Part shown: positions 55,464 through 64,000 of the stretch, piece by piece | How the letters are laid out: each line of letters begins with the position of its first letter | How positions within the stretch are numbered: the stretch's first letter is position 1 | Origin: Alcanivorax sp. 24 | GTDB lineage: Bacteria; Pseudomonadota; Gammaproteobacteria; Pseudomonadales; Alcanivoracaceae | DNA: 64,000 nucleotides | Assembly: GCF_004360225.1 (NCBI RefSeq) | Contig: NZ_SNUA01000008.1 | Location: 124,001-188,000 of the forward strand | Reading direction: 5' to 3' | Notes under the pieces: model-generated | Seen by the model: only the letters and a program-made list of their open reading frames with translations | Told to the model about the DNA's origin: nothing | Database searches by the model: none | Position numbers and translations under genes: made by a program

Positions 55464-55703
55464 ATGCGAACTCTCTACCGTGCTCTGCTGATTCTGGTAA
55501 TGCTGGCCATTTTCCTGGCCGCCTTTTTCTTTGTTACCGCCAATACTCAAATGGTGACTCTGGATATGTTGATCCAGGGCTGGCGCTGGCAGGTCAGCCT
55601 CGGCGTGCTTGCCGTGGGTCTGCTCGCCGTGGGCCTGTTGGCGGGACTGCTCGCCGGGCTGGGCTTTAAAGGGCTGAGCGGGCTGTTTGGAAGCCGTTCA
55701 TGA
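55464..55703 (+). CDS. lapA: LapA family membrane protein (DUF1049)
   Basis: A 79-residue protein with two membrane helices (about 5-26 and 44-68) and the short loop NTQMVTLDMLIQGWRWQVSL typical of LapA/YciS. It assists LapB in control of lipopolysaccharide assembly. The ATGA overlap with lapB indicates coupling. Confidence 0.9.
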   Translation: MRTLYRALLILVMLAIFLAAFFFVTANTQMVTLDMLIQGWRWQVSLGVLAVGLLAVGLLAGLLAGLGFKGLSGLFGSRS

Positions 55704-56878
55704 GCGAGCCCCTATGGCTGATACCGCTGTTCTTTTTCGCCATCGCCATGGGCTTCTTCCTGGGCCGGCGTGAAGGCAAGCGGCGGCAACGGCGGCGCAT
55801 GGCGTCGCTGTCCCAGGAGTACGTGGCCGGGCTCAACTTCCTCCTCAACGAGGAACCGGACAAGGCGGTGGAAGCTCTGCTCAGTAGTCTGGAAGTCAGC
55901 CCCCAGACCCTGGAAACCCACCTCAGCATGGCGCGCCTGTTTCGTAAAAGAGGCGAGTTCGACCGTGCCACCCTGATTCACTCCCACTTGCTGGAAAGCG
56001 GTGATTTGCCGCGGCCTACCCAGGAGCAGATCCAACTGGAACTGGCAGAGGACTATTTCGCCGGCGGGTTGTTCGACCGGGCCGAGGAAGTGCTGCTGGA
56101 AATGCTCGACCAGGATTGCGAACAGCGCGAGCAGGTAACGCGTCAGTTGATGAAGCTTTACGAGCAGGAACGCGACTGGCCCAACGCCATCGCCATGGGG
56201 GAGCGGCTGATCAAGGGCGACGCCAAGATCGCGCCGATTCTGGCCCAGTATTGCTGCGAGGAAGCCGAGGGGCAGGTGGCCCGCGGAGAGTTGGGCCCGG
56301 CCCGCCGCACCTTGCGTCGTGCCCTGGGCTTCGATAAAGAGTGCGTGCGCGCCAGCGTCGATCTGGGGCGTCTGGAAATGCGCGAACAGAGCTGGGAGGC
56401 GGCCATCGCCGCCTTTCGCCGGATCTGGGATCAGGACCGCGACTTCTTCGATGAGTACCTGGACGATCTGCGCCAGTGCTACGAGCAACTGGAGCAGGAA
56501 GAGGATTTCATTCGCGTCCTCGCCGACTATAGCGCCGAGGACCCCAGTACCGCGCGAGTATTGCTGCTTTCCGGCCAGCTCAAGGAACGCTACGGTGACC
56601 GCGAGGCGGCCAAGTTCATTGCCGAGTACATGCAAGCCAACCCTTCCGTTCGCGGCCTCGATCGCCTGATTGACATGAACCTGCAGGTGGCCGATCAAAG
56701 CGAAGCCCGCGAACAGCTGGAACTGCTCAAGCAGTTGACACAAAGGCTGATGAGCGACCGCACCATCTATCAATGCCGTCGTTGTGGCTTCACCACGCCA
56801 CTGCTGCAATGGCGCTGCCCGAGCTGTCGCCGCTGGGGCACCATCAAACCGCGATCCGAAGGAGACGCCAAATCGTGA
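55700..56878 (+). CDS. lapB: Lipopolysaccharide assembly protein LapB
   Basis: A 392-residue inner-membrane protein: N-terminal anchor ([20 protein letters not shown]), a series of TPR helices (about 40-340) and a C-terminal rubredoxin-like zinc module ([18 protein letters not shown]). LapB brings LpxC to FtsH and organises LPS export. The last bases overlap the pyrF start. Confidence 0.95.
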   Translation: MSEPLWLIPLFFFAIAMGFFLGRREGKRRQRRRMASLSQEYVAGLNFLLNEEPDKAVEALLSSLEVSPQTLETHLSMARLFRKRGEFDRATLIHSHLLESGDLPRPTQEQIQLELAEDYFAGGLFDRAEEVLLEMLDQDCEQREQVTRQLMKLYEQERDWPNAIAMGERLIKGDAKIAPILAQYCCEEAEGQVARGELGPARRTLRRALGFDKECVRASVDLGRLEMREQSWEAAIAAFRRIWDQDRDFFDEYLDDLRQCYEQLEQEEDFIRVLADYSAEDPSTARVLLLSGQLKERYGDREAAKFIAEYMQANPSVRGLDRLIDMNLQVADQSEAREQLELLKQLTQRLMSDRTIYQCRRCGFTTPLLQWRCPSCRRWGTIKPRSEGDAKS

Positions 56879-57570
56879 CCTCCAGCAGTCCCATTATCGT
56901 TGCTCTGGATTACTCCCGCGCCGAGGATGCTCTGGCCATGGCGGCGAGGCTGGATCCTGCCCGCGTGCGGGTAAAAGTGGGCAAGGAGCTGTTTACCCGG
57001 GCCGGTCCCGATGTGGTGAGAGCGTTACAGGATCAGGGCTTTGACGTGTTTCTGGACCTCAAGTATCACGATATTCCCAATACCGTGGCCGGCGCCGTGC
57101 GTGCCGCCGCCGAACTGGGGGTGTGGATGGTCAATGTGCACGCCAGCGGCGGCAAGCGCATGATGAGTGCCGCCCGGGAGGTGCTGGAAGGCGCGGCCCG
57201 CAGGCCATTGCTTACCGCGGTGACGGTTTTGACCAGCCAGACCAGTGACGACCTGCGTGAAGTGGGCGTTGCCCGTGCGGCCGAGGAGCAGGTGATGGCG
57301 CTGGCGCAACTGACCGAGGAAAGCGGCCTGGATGGCGTGGTCTGTTCGGCTCTGGAAGCACCACTACTGCGTCGTGCCCGCGGCGAGGACTTTCTGCTGG
57401 TAACGCCGGGTATTCGTCCCGAGGGCAGCGCCAGCGACGACCAGCGCCGTATCATGACCCCACGCCAGGCTCGTGAGCAGGGCGTATCCTACATGGTGAT
57501 CGGCCGCCCCATCACCCAAGCCCCGGAGCCGGCGGTGGTGGTGGATGAAATCCTACAGAGTCTGTCCTGA
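56875..57570 (+). CDS. pyrF: Orotidine 5'-phosphate decarboxylase
   Basis: A 231-residue TIM-barrel enzyme with [13 protein letters not shown], the catalytic [11 protein letters not shown] (Asp/Lys/Asp) and [30 protein letters not shown] for phosphate binding. It forms UMP. The GTG start overlaps the lapB stop as GTGA. Confidence 0.96.
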   Translation: MTSSSPIIVALDYSRAEDALAMAARLDPARVRVKVGKELFTRAGPDVVRALQDQGFDVFLDLKYHDIPNTVAGAVRAAAELGVWMVNVHASGGKRMMSAAREVLEGAARRPLLTAVTVLTSQTSDDLREVGVARAAEEQVMALAQLTEESGLDGVVCSALEAPLLRRARGEDFLLVTPGIRPEGSASDDQRRIMTPRQAREQGVSYMVIGRPITQAPEPAVVVDEILQSLS

Positions 57571-57665
57571 AACGCTGACGACAATTGTCTGAAATGGCGG
57601 ACAGCCCGCCCCGCGTGTCCCGTTTAGAGTGTCTTCTCCAACAACAAACCTTTAAGGAGAAGGGA

Positions 57666-57980
57666 ATGAAACTCTATCGTGCATTGTGTTTGGTGGCGGC
57701 GTTGCTGGGAGCGGCGGTCTGGACCCAGACTGCTCAGGCGGCGGAGGATCCGGCGATGGACAGCGCCACGGCTGCGGCGGTGGTGGAACAAACCATCAAC
57801 CTGAATCAGGCCACGTCGGCGGAGCTGCAATTGCTCAAGGGCGTCGGTCCGAAGACCGCCGAGGCGATCATTGCCTGGCGGGAACAGGAAGGGCCTTTTC
57901 AGGATGTGGAGCAGTTGCTGGCGATCAAGGGCATTGGTGAGAAAACCTTGCAGGCGATCCGCGACCGGCTGACGTTGTAA
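57666..57980 (+). CDS. ComEA-like helix-hairpin-helix protein
   Basis: A 104-residue exported protein: signal peptide (about 1-22, ending AQA), short linker, then a double helix-hairpin-helix domain INLNQATSAELQLLKGVGPKTA and VEQLLAIKGIGEKTLQAI, as in ComEA. It could bind incoming DNA in the periplasm, though many such small proteins lack a proven role. AAGGAG precedes the ATG. Confidence 0.88.
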   Translation: MKLYRALCLVAALLGAAVWTQTAQAAEDPAMDSATAAAVVEQTINLNQATSAELQLLKGVGPKTAEAIIAWREQEGPFQDVEQLLAIKGIGEKTLQAIRDRLTL

Positions 57981-57989
57981 GTGAAACCA

Positions 57990-58012
57990 GGCTCCCGGCT
58001 TGTCCGGGAGCC
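57990..58012. terminator. Hairpin after the ComEA-like gene
   Basis: GGCTCCCGG (57990-57998) and CCGGGAGCC (58004-58012) form a perfect 9-bp stem ten bases after the stop. The T run is lacking. Confidence 0.45.
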
Positions 58013-58029
58013 ATGGTAATAGCAGGTCT

Positions 58030-58099
58030 TTCGCTGCCAAGGCAGCTTCCCACAGAGGAGGACCACGGAGCCGCTGTGGGAAGCTGCCTTGGCAGCGAA
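58030..58099. repeat. Perfect REP/REPIN pair
   Basis: Arms 58030-58055 and 58074-58099 are exact 26-base reverse complements with inner stem GCTGCC/GGCAGC, the same type as at 3.2 kb. They lie between convergent genes. Confidence 0.88.
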
Positions 58100-58154
58100 T
58101 CAGCGCTGGATGTGCCTACGTATAGGGCGGGCTGGCACCAGGATACGGATGGGC

Positions 58155-58793
58155 TTACACCGGCCGCTGACTCCGCGGGAATTCGCACAGATCGGCGATG
58201 ATGCACTCACCGCACTTAGGCTTGCGAGCCACGCAGGTGTAGCGCCCGTGCAGGATCAGCCAGTGGTGACAGTCGCGTTTGAATTCCTCCGGGACCACCC
58301 GGAGCAGACGCTGCTCCACCTCGTTGACGTTTTTCCCCGGCGCGATGCGGGTGCGATTGGACACCCGGAAAATATGCGTGTCCACGGCAATGGTGGGTTC
58401 ACCGAAAGCGGTGTTGAGCACCACGTTGGCGGTTTTGCGGCCGACGCCGGGCAACGCCTCCAGGGCGGCGCGATCACGCGGTACTTCGCCGCCATGAAAG
58501 GCGAGCAACTGCTCGCACAGTTTGATGACGTTATTGGCCTTGGAATTAAACAGCCCGATGGTTTTGATGTATTCCTTCAAACCGTCCACGCCCAATGCCA
58601 GGATCGCTTCCGGCGTATTGGCCACGGGAAATAAGCGATCAGTGGCCTTGTTAACGCCAACATCGGTGGCCTGGGCGGACAGCACCACCGCCACCAGTAA
58701 CTCCAAAGGGGTGTCGTAGTTCAGTTCCGTGGTGGGGTGAGGACGTTGAGCCCGCAGACGGCGGAAAATTTCCGTGCGTTTCTCGCGATTCAT
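58155..58793 (-). CDS. nth: Endonuclease III
   Basis: A 212-residue DNA glycosylase/AP lyase: helix-hairpin-helix with catalytic Lys120 (LPGVGRKTANVV), Asp138 in VDTHIFR and the [4Fe-4S] loop CVARKPKCGECIIADLC. It removes oxidised pyrimidines. In E. coli nth directly follows the rsx (rnf) genes; here gltS and a glycine-zipper gene lie between. Confidence 0.96.
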   Translation of the reverse strand: MNREKRTEIFRRLRAQRPHPTTELNYDTPLELLVAVVLSAQATDVGVNKATDRLFPVANTPEAILALGVDGLKEYIKTIGLFNSKANNVIKLCEQLLAFHGGEVPRDRAALEALPGVGRKTANVVLNTAFGEPTIAVDTHIFRVSNRTRIAPGKNVNEVEQRLLRVVPEEFKRDCHHWLILHGRYTCVARKPKCGECIIADLCEFPRSQRPV

Positions 58794-58930
58794 GCCTGCT
58801 CCTGAATCAGATCGCCGCAGTATAGCGAATCAGCGCGCTATCGCCACGTCGGAACGAACCGGGCATTCCCGCGTCAAAATCAGATTGCCCGTACCCGCCG
58901 GTTCAGAGGGCGATGGAAAAGGGAGTGAGT

Positions 58931-60106
58931 ATGCAGTTTTCCGCCATGGAAACTCTGATGGTGGCCCTCATCGTATTGGTAGTGGGGCAGTTGCTGGTTC
59001 ATCGATTCCGGATTCTGTCCGATCTCAATATGCCGGAACCGGTGGTGGGCGGGCTGCTTGCCACGCTGTTGGTGACGGCTCTGCAGTTGTCGGGCGTATC
59101 GCTGACCTTTGACGATGCGCTGAAAGGGCCGGCCATGCTGTTTTTCTTTGGAGCCGTGGGCCTGGCCGCGGATTTTCGTTTGTTGCGCCAGGGCGGCTGG
59201 CCGATGGTGGTGTTCGCGATTCTGGTGATCATTCTGGTGTTCCTGCAGGATGTGGTCGGTGTTCTGATGGCCAAACTGCTGGGGCTGTCACCGTTTTATG
59301 GCCTGCTGGGAGGCTCGATCACCATGACCGGCGGCCATGGCACCGGCATTGCCTGGGGCGAGGTCTTCAGCAATGATTTCGGGATTGGCGGGGCCAGCGA
59401 ACTGGCCGCGGCATCCGCCACCTTTGGTCTGGTATTCGGTGCCTTGCTGGGTGGGCCCCTGGCGATGATGCTGATTCGGCGCTATCGACTGCAGGTGCCC
59501 GCCGGCCGTGAAGATGGCGAATACGATGGCGCGGAGCAGCCCCGTCCGATCGCCGCCGCCAGCGTGGTGCGTATCCTCATGTTGTTGTCCATTGGTGTGG
59601 TGGTGGGTACCGTGGCCGAACACCATGCCCAGGACTGGGTGCGTCTGCCGACCTTCGTCTGGGTGCTGTTCGTTTGTATCCTGTTGGGTAATCTGGCCCG
59701 GCGCTTATGGCCGGTGAACGACGCCACCATCGAGATGGTGGGCAATACCTCGCTGAGCGTGTTTCTTGCGATTACCTTGATGAGTCTGCAATTGCTGCAG
59801 TTGGTGGATCTGGCGCTGCCTATGCTTGCGATGCTGTTGGTTCAGGTGGCGCTGGCGGTCAGTTTCATTGTCTTTGTCACGTTCAGAGTGATGGGCCGCA
59901 ATTACGATTCCGCGGTGCTGTGTGCCGGTCATTGCGGTTTCGCCATGGGCGCCACTCCCACGGCGGTGGCGAATATTCAGGCGGTGACGCAGCACCACGG
60001 TCCTTCGCCGTTGGCCTTCATCATCATCCCGGTGGTGGGTGGTTTCATCGTCGATATCGTCAACGCCACCATTATTCAGGGGTTCGTCTCTGTGCTTGGA
60101 GGCTGA
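58931..60106 (+). CDS. gltS: Sodium/glutamate symporter GltS
   Basis: A 391-residue ESS-family carrier with two inverted halves of about five helices; each half ends in a glycine-rich re-entrant loop (SITMTGGHGTGIAWGEVF and CAGHCGFAMGATPTAVANIQ). It takes up glutamate with sodium. I chose ATG 58931 preceded by GGGAG; ATG 58913 would add six residues. The stop is followed within five bases by an inverted repeat. Confidence 0.92.
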   Translation: MQFSAMETLMVALIVLVVGQLLVHRFRILSDLNMPEPVVGGLLATLLVTALQLSGVSLTFDDALKGPAMLFFFGAVGLAADFRLLRQGGWPMVVFAILVIILVFLQDVVGVLMAKLLGLSPFYGLLGGSITMTGGHGTGIAWGEVFSNDFGIGGASELAAASATFGLVFGALLGGPLAMMLIRRYRLQVPAGREDGEYDGAEQPRPIAAASVVRILMLLSIGVVVGTVAEHHAQDWVRLPTFVWVLFVCILLGNLARRLWPVNDATIEMVGNTSLSVFLAITLMSLQLLQLVDLALPMLAMLLVQVALAVSFIVFVTFRVMGRNYDSAVLCAGHCGFAMGATPTAVANIQAVTQHHGPSPLAFIIIPVVGGFIVDIVNATIIQGFVSVLGG

Positions 60107-60110
60107 GAAG

Positions 60111-60274
60111 CAGTTGACAGTTGATAGTGGACAGTTGACAGCGAAAAGACAAAACAGCCTGATCTTTAGCCGCTGTGGGAAGCTTGCTTGCAAGCGAATG
60201 GGGTTCGTTAGGTGTTTGCAATATTCCTGTTTTTATTTTTCCGCTGTCAACTGTCCACTATCAACTGTCAACTG
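60111..60274. mobile_element. Element with perfect 33-bp heptamer-built inverted repeats
   Basis: Left arm 60111-60143 and right arm 60242-60274 are exact reverse complements. The left arm reads in 7-bp steps: CAGTTGA, CAGTTGA, TAGTGGA, CAGTTGA, CAGCGAA. The centre carries one REP arm (CGCTGTGGGAAGCTTGCTTG) and GCCTGATCTTTAGC, which is inverted relative to the copy at 5.6 kb. It starts five bases after the gltS stop. No ORF. Confidence 0.8.
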
Positions 60275-60276
60275 AA

Positions 60277-60310
60277 AAAAGGCCGCTGGAATCCTTTCCA
60301 GCGGCCTTTT
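60277..60310. terminator. Strong bidirectional terminator
   Basis: Perfect 15-bp stem (60277-60291 with 60296-60310), four-base loop, A run on one side and T run on the other. It lies between convergent gltS and the glycine-zipper gene. Confidence 0.92.
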
Positions 60311-60340
60311 CTATAGCGAGCGCTTTTCGGTTTTGCGTCT

Positions 60341-60871
60341 TTACTGGGTGATGACGTGGCCGTCTTCAATACGCAGCCGGTCACCCGGCTTGTTGTCCAT
60401 CTTGATGGTGTCTTCCTTGCCATCGAACAGGTAAGTGACCTCGTAGCCTTCCACCGAACTCTTGTCATCCATGACCGTGTTACAGCGTCGCTCGGTGCTG
60501 GTGACGGTGTTGTTCTGCTGCATTTTCTTCTGCGCCTGGTTGCCGGCGATACCGCCGACGATGGCACCGCCCGCGGTGGCCGCGTCCTTGCCGCTGCCGC
60601 CGCCGAACTGATGGCCGATCACGCCGCCGACCACGGCGCCAATAGCGCTACCGGTGATACGATGCTGATCCTTCACCGGAGCCTGACGTTGTACCGCCAC
60701 GTCCTGACAGACCTCACGGGGTTCCTGCCATTTCTTGACGATGGGTTCCACGTTCGTCACCTCGGCATAGCCGGACTGCTTTGGGGCTATTGCCTGGTAG
60801 GCGCCATATCCGATCCCGGCCACGGCAACGGTACCCACGACGGTCAAAGCGACAAGGGCTGCACTTTTCAT
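60341..60871 (-). CDS. Glycine-zipper 2TM domain protein
   Basis: A 176-residue envelope protein with an N-terminal membrane/signal segment, a glycine-zipper region ITGSAIGAVVGGVIGHQFGGG followed by GGAIVGGIAGNQAQ, as in SlyB/Rick_17kDa-type proteins, and a C-terminal beta domain (VEGYEVTYLFDGKEDTIKM). No lipobox Cys. Probably outer-membrane or envelope associated; function unknown. Confidence 0.85.
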   Translation of the reverse strand: MKSAALVALTVVGTVAVAGIGYGAYQAIAPKQSGYAEVTNVEPIVKKWQEPREVCQDVAVQRQAPVKDQHRITGSAIGAVVGGVIGHQFGGGSGKDAATAGGAIVGGIAGNQAQKKMQQNNTVTSTERRCNTVMDDKSSVEGYEVTYLFDGKEDTIKMDNKPGDRLRIEDGHVITQ

Positions 60872-61008
60872 GGGAGGTCTCCTTTTATTAAAGTTTGCCG
60901 TTGTATGGCCCTATTATCGTGAATTTTGGCGGGGTCGTTGTTTAACAGTAGTAAAATCGCGACAGGCGGCACACCAAATTTTTGGCTATTAACGTGGGTT
61001 TTCAAGCG

Positions 61009-61043
61009 AAAAAAGGGTGAAACCGGCGTGACTCGCCGGTTTC
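61009..61043 (-). terminator. Terminator after rnfE
   Basis: Perfect 10-bp stem GAAACCGGCG (61019-61028) and CGCCGGTTTC (61034-61043); read on the minus strand it is followed by ACCC and six T. Confidence 0.85.
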
Positions 61044-61045
61044 GA

Positions 61046-61759
61046 TCAACTGACTTTGCCGGTAGTGCGGACGCGACGGCTGCCGGAGGACGAGGGGGAC
61101 TCGCGACGCAGTTTGGCGGCCTTCATCCGTTTGTCGATGACGTTTTTGCCGGCGATGATCAAGCCCAGTCCCAGAAAAGCACCGGGAGGCAGGACCGCGA
61201 GCAGGAAGCCGCCGTAGTCCGGGATGATCTCCATGCGGAGTTGTTCCGCCCAGGGGCCGAGCAGTAATTGCATGTTGGCGAACAGGGTGCCGGCGCCAAC
61301 CACCTCACGCAGCGCGCCGAGAATCACCAGCACGATCAGAAAACCCAGGCCCATCATGAAACCGTCAGTCACCGCTGGCAGCAGCGCGTGTTTACTGGCG
61401 AAAGCGTCGGCGCGTCCGAGCACGGTGCAGTTGGTCACGATCAGTGGGATAAAGATCCCGAGAATCTGGTACAGCTCGAAGGTGAACGCCTGCATCAGCA
61501 TCTCGATCACCGTCACCATGGCGGCGATGATCATGACAAAGGCGGGCAACCGTACGGCGTCGGTGACGTAGTGACGGATCAGCGACACGGCGGCGTTGGA
61601 TCCCATCAGAACCACCAGGGTGGCCAGGCCCAGACCAAGGGCGTTGACCACCGAACCGGTCACCGCCAGCAGCGGGCACAGACCGAGAATCTGTACGGTG
61701 GCCGGATTGTTATTCCACAATCCATCGCGGGTGATCTTGCCGTAATCCACGTCAGCCAT
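61046..61759 (-). CDS. rsxE: Electron transport complex subunit RnfE/RsxE
   Basis: A 237-residue membrane subunit with six helices and the RnfE/NqrD signatures [20 protein letters not shown] and [14 protein letters not shown] (Cys of the buried iron-sulfur site). Start at 61759 lies just within the upstream rnfG end. Last gene of rnfCDGE here; Rnf couples NADH and ferredoxin (or SoxR reduction) to ion movement. Confidence 0.95.
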   Translation of the reverse strand: MADVDYGKITRDGLWNNNPATVQILGLCPLLAVTGSVVNALGLGLATLVVLMGSNAAVSLIRHYVTDAVRLPAFVMIIAAMVTVIEMLMQAFTFELYQILGIFIPLIVTNCTVLGRADAFASKHALLPAVTDGFMMGLGFLIVLVILGALREVVGAGTLFANMQLLLGPWAEQLRMEIIPDYGGFLLAVLPPGAFLGLGLIIAGKNVIDKRMKAAKLRRESPSSSGSRRVRTTGKVS

Positions 61760-62399
61760 CACAGCTCTCCGTTGTCCGTGCCTGGGCGGGCGCCTCGAAC
61801 ACCTCATCTCGGTGCGCCTGATAGTAACGCAGGGCGCCATGCACGGCGCTGACCACCGCCCGGGGGGTGATGGTGGCACCAGTGAAACTGTCAAATTGGC
61901 CGCCGTCCTTTTTCACGGCCCATCCCGAAGCGGACGGCTGCTCCAGGGAAGCGCCGTTGAATCCCAGAATCCAATCGGATTTGCGGATTTCGATATTATC
62001 ACCCAGCCCCGGTGTTTCATTATGCGGCGGCACCACGCGCACGCCGAGTACAGTGCCGTCGCGGTCGACGCCGACGATCAAACGGATATCACCACCGTAG
62101 CCGTCCGGCGCCACCGCTTCCAGTACCGCGCCGCTGGCCTCGCCGCCAAGACGGGCGCGGTAGAGGGGATGCTCACCATGGCCCAGCAAGGGGGCGGTGA
62201 TGGTAATGCTGTCGTCCAACAACGGATTGTCGTGCCGGGCCGGTGGCATCACCTGGGCCAGCGCGTCCGCCAGTGCGGTTTGCCGGTTGCACTCCACCCG
62301 CTGCCGGGTGGCCTGGTTGGTCAGTGCCAGAGTGGCGGCGGTGCCGATGGCGAACAGACCGAGAATCACCGCGTTGCGGGTAATCGCCTGGCCAATCAT
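61752..62399 (-). CDS. rsxG: Electron transport complex subunit RnfG/RsxG
   Basis: A 215-residue protein: one N-terminal membrane helix (about 8-27) and a periplasmic FMN-binding domain with the flavin-attachment sequence [18 protein letters not shown], in which the second Thr carries covalent FMN. Overlaps rnfE by 8 bp and rnfD by 4 bp. Confidence 0.94.
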   Translation of the reverse strand: MIGQAITRNAVILGLFAIGTAATLALTNQATRQRVECNRQTALADALAQVMPPARHDNPLLDDSITITAPLLGHGEHPLYRARLGGEASGAVLEAVAPDGYGGDIRLIVGVDRDGTVLGVRVVPPHNETPGLGDNIEIRKSDWILGFNGASLEQPSASGWAVKKDGGQFDSFTGATITPRAVVSAVHGALRYYQAHRDEVFEAPAQARTTESCDG

Positions 62400-63421
62400 G
62401 AGCCGGCCCCCCGCTTGGCGCGTTGGTGGCCATAAGTGCGTGGCCGGGTGTAGTAGTCAATGAACGGGGCCGCCAGATTCAACAGCAGCACCGAGAACGC
62501 CACCGCGTCCGGATAGCCGCCATAGGTGCGGATTACCCAGACCAGTAGGCCGATCAGCGCGCCGTAGATCAGACGCCCGCGTGAGCTGGTGGCGGCACTG
62601 ACCGGATCGGTGGCGATAAAAAAGGCGCCGAGCATGGTGCCGCCGGAAAACAGATGAAACAGCGGATCGGCATAACGCAAAGGGTCGATTTGCCAGGCGA
62701 TCAGCGCCGGTACGGCGAGGCCGGCGAGAAAGGCCAGCGGAATATGCCAGCCGATCACGCGACGGAACAGCAGGTATAGCCCGCCAAGCAGAAACGCCAG
62801 ATTGACCCATTCCCAGCCGAGCCCGGCCCAGCGACCATGCAGAACAATCATACGATCCAGCGCATCGGCGTTGCCGGCGAAGGTGCGAAAGGTGTCCAGA
62901 GGGGTTGCCCCGGAGAGGCCGTCAAGCGCGCCCTGCCCGAGGAACTGGAATACGCTTTCCAGAACATCGGGGGTGCGATAGGGGGCGCCGCCGACCCAGT
63001 TGGTCATCGCCACCGGGAAGGAGATCAGCAGCAGCACATAGCCGACCATGGCCGGGTTGAATGGATTCATGCCCAGGCCGCCGTATAACTGCTTGGCGAC
63101 GATAATGGCGAACGCCACGCCGATAAACGTCAGCCACCAGGGCGCGGTGGGGGGCAATGCCAGAGCCAGCAGCACGGCGGTGACCACGGCGCTGCCATCG
63201 CGCAAGTACAAAGCGACGGGGCGGCCGCGAGCACGCAGCATGGCGGCTTCACAGAGGACCGCCACCAGTATCGCCCAGACGACGTTCAGCAAAGTGCCGA
63301 TGCCGAACAAAAGCGTCAGTATCGCCAGCCCGGGCAGGGTGGCGTAGATCACCTGGCGCATCACCGTGCCGGTGTCGGCGGGACCACGTGTGTGCGGCGA
63401 GGAGGCGTTGATCAGCGCCAT
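62396..63421 (-). CDS. rsxD: Electron transport complex subunit RnfD/RsxD
   Basis: A 341-residue NqrB/RnfD membrane subunit with [40 protein letters not shown] and the covalent-FMN motif [11 protein letters not shown]-terminal helices include [17 protein letters not shown]. It lies 31 bp after rnfC. Confidence 0.95.
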   Translation of the reverse strand: MALINASSPHTRGPADTGTVMRQVIYATLPGLAILTLLFGIGTLLNVVWAILVAVLCEAAMLRARGRPVALYLRDGSAVVTAVLLALALPPTAPWWLTFIGVAFAIIVAKQLYGGLGMNPFNPAMVGYVLLLISFPVAMTNWVGGAPYRTPDVLESVFQFLGQGALDGLSGATPLDTFRTFAGNADALDRMIVLHGRWAGLGWEWVNLAFLLGGLYLLFRRVIGWHIPLAFLAGLAVPALIAWQIDPLRYADPLFHLFSGGTMLGAFFIATDPVSAATSSRGRLIYGALIGLLVWVIRTYGGYPDAVAFSVLLLNLAAPFIDYYTRPRTYGHQRAKRGAGS

Positions 63422-63452
63422 GTGCGTTGCGCTCCTGGTGTTCCGATAGGGT

Positions 63453-64000
63453 TCATTCTTCCGCCAGTCCGTGTTCTTCCAGGGCTTGCTTCAGGGCCCG
63501 CCGCGCCAGGTGAGCGTCGTGTTCCAGGGTGCCCAGCTCCGAGGCCAGCCGTTTCAGAGTGTTTTCGTCGGCGGTATCGCGCAGGTGTTTCAACTCGTCA
63601 CTCTTGTCCCGCAGAGCCGTTTCCGCGCGGGCTGCGTCCAGCTTGAGGGTTTTCAGATCCTTGCCGGTGTGGGCCAGCAGCGACGCCTTGGTTTCGTCCA
63701 TCAGGGCGTCCAGGGCATCGCGGGTATGATCGGCTTTGGCCTTGAGCTTCTCCACCCGGGCTTCCATCGCGGCCAGGTCCACGGCGCCGTCACGGCGGGC
63801 CCGGTCGAGGGCGGAATGGGCTTCCTTGTATTGTTTGTGCGCCATCTTGTAGGCGGTCTTCAAGGCATTCAGGCGTTTTTGCCGTTTGGCCGCGTCTTCG
63901 TCGCTGTCAGACGCCTGGCCGGCGGTGCTGGCCGGTTCGGCGGTTGTCCGCGCGGTAGCGGTAGCCGGAGGGGGCGCCGTTTTTGGTGTGGCGGGCGCCG
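63453..64000 (-). CDS. rsxC: Electron transport complex subunit RnfC/RsxC, C-terminal part
   Basis: The frame is open to the window edge. It encodes an Ala/Pro/Thr-rich linker ([19 protein letters not shown]) and a long Lys/Glu/Ala coiled coil ([20 protein letters not shown] onward, about 145 residues), the usual low-complexity tail of proteobacterial RnfC. The flavin and iron-sulfur domains lie beyond the window. Assignment rests on position before rnfD and tail type; the final 140 residues have higher coiled-coil content than the E. coli tail. Confidence 0.82.
   Translation of the reverse strand, partial: APATPKTAPPPATATARTTAEPASTAGQASDSDEDAAKRQKRLNALKTAYKMAHKQYKEAHSALDRARRDGAVDLAAMEARVEKLKAKADHTRDALDALMDETKASLLAHTGKDLKTLKLDAARAETALRDKSDELKHLRDTADENTLKRLASELGTLEHDAHLARRALKQALEEHGLAEE

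Noticed and set aside
56773-56874. Longer pyrF frame beginning inside lapB.
   Set aside because: PyrF homologues begin at about the GTG at 56875; the upstream part overlaps the LapB zinc module in another frame.

Overview
The window reads as a continuous chromosomal segment of a GC-rich marine-type gammaproteobacterium. Gene order (ffs-dnaX-ybaB-recR; ubiG-mupP-yciK beside gyrA-serC-pheA-hisC-tyrA/aroA-cmk-rpsA-ihfB-lapAB-pyrF; rnfCDGE) is pseudomonad-like. The lipase/foldase pair, acetyl-CoA hydrolase, alcohol and acyl-CoA dehydrogenases and an expanded TRAP-like gene set suggest an Alcanivorax-type hydrocarbon or lipid degrader. The taxon is an inference from synteny, not a database result.

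Layout. 0-3.2 kb: a ZrgA-like zinc uptake operon (His-rich periplasmic protein, ABC ATPase, FtsX-type permease, DUF3299). 3.3-10.9 kb: acetyl-CoA hydrolase/transferase; an overlapping minus-strand operon PadR-DUF1853-DUF2804-DUF4282 with a palindromic operator; an unrecognised internally duplicated protein; YbjN; a 2OG-Fe(II) oxygenase. 11-15.6 kb: Hsp20 behind a textbook sigma-32 promoter, a small membrane protein, 4.5S RNA, dnaX with a complete programmed frameshift signal, ybaB, recR. 15.8-25.9 kb: Fe-alcohol dehydrogenase, acyl-CoA dehydrogenase, a lone solute-binding protein, lipase and its foldase, gpmA, rnd-ycgL-ycgN, a membrane protein and a HIT protein. 26.8-39.5 kb: methyltransferase, PilZ protein, a 52-residue membrane ORF, then a cluster of two paralogous TRAP-type large permeases, three more solute-binding paralogues, a TatT-like lipoprotein and an ABC1/UbiB kinase. 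39.9-57.6 kb: housekeeping genes from yciK to pyrF. 57.7-64 kb: ComEA-like protein, nth, gltS, a glycine-zipper protein and rnfEGD plus the C-terminal part of rnfC.

The most unusual content lies between genes. (1) REP/REPIN-type palindromes occur at many junctions and their inner stems covary. (2) A family of short elements is bounded by inverted arrays of 7-bp units (GCCAGAC, CGGCGTC, GCCGGAC, CAGCGTC, CAGTTGA-like). They begin or end within a few bases of stop codons. One copy (39.6 kb) is compact; a second (26 kb) carries about 610 bp of nested insert. (3) A separate MITE-like element with ACGC-rich terminal inverted repeats occurs at 10.95 kb and 43.46 kb; the second copy contains ten tandem ACGCAAC heptamers. 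I found no transposase, CRISPR array or tRNA in the window. Two conserved genes (DUF1853 and the 2OG oxygenase) have coding signal extending upstream of any ATG, GTG or TTG.
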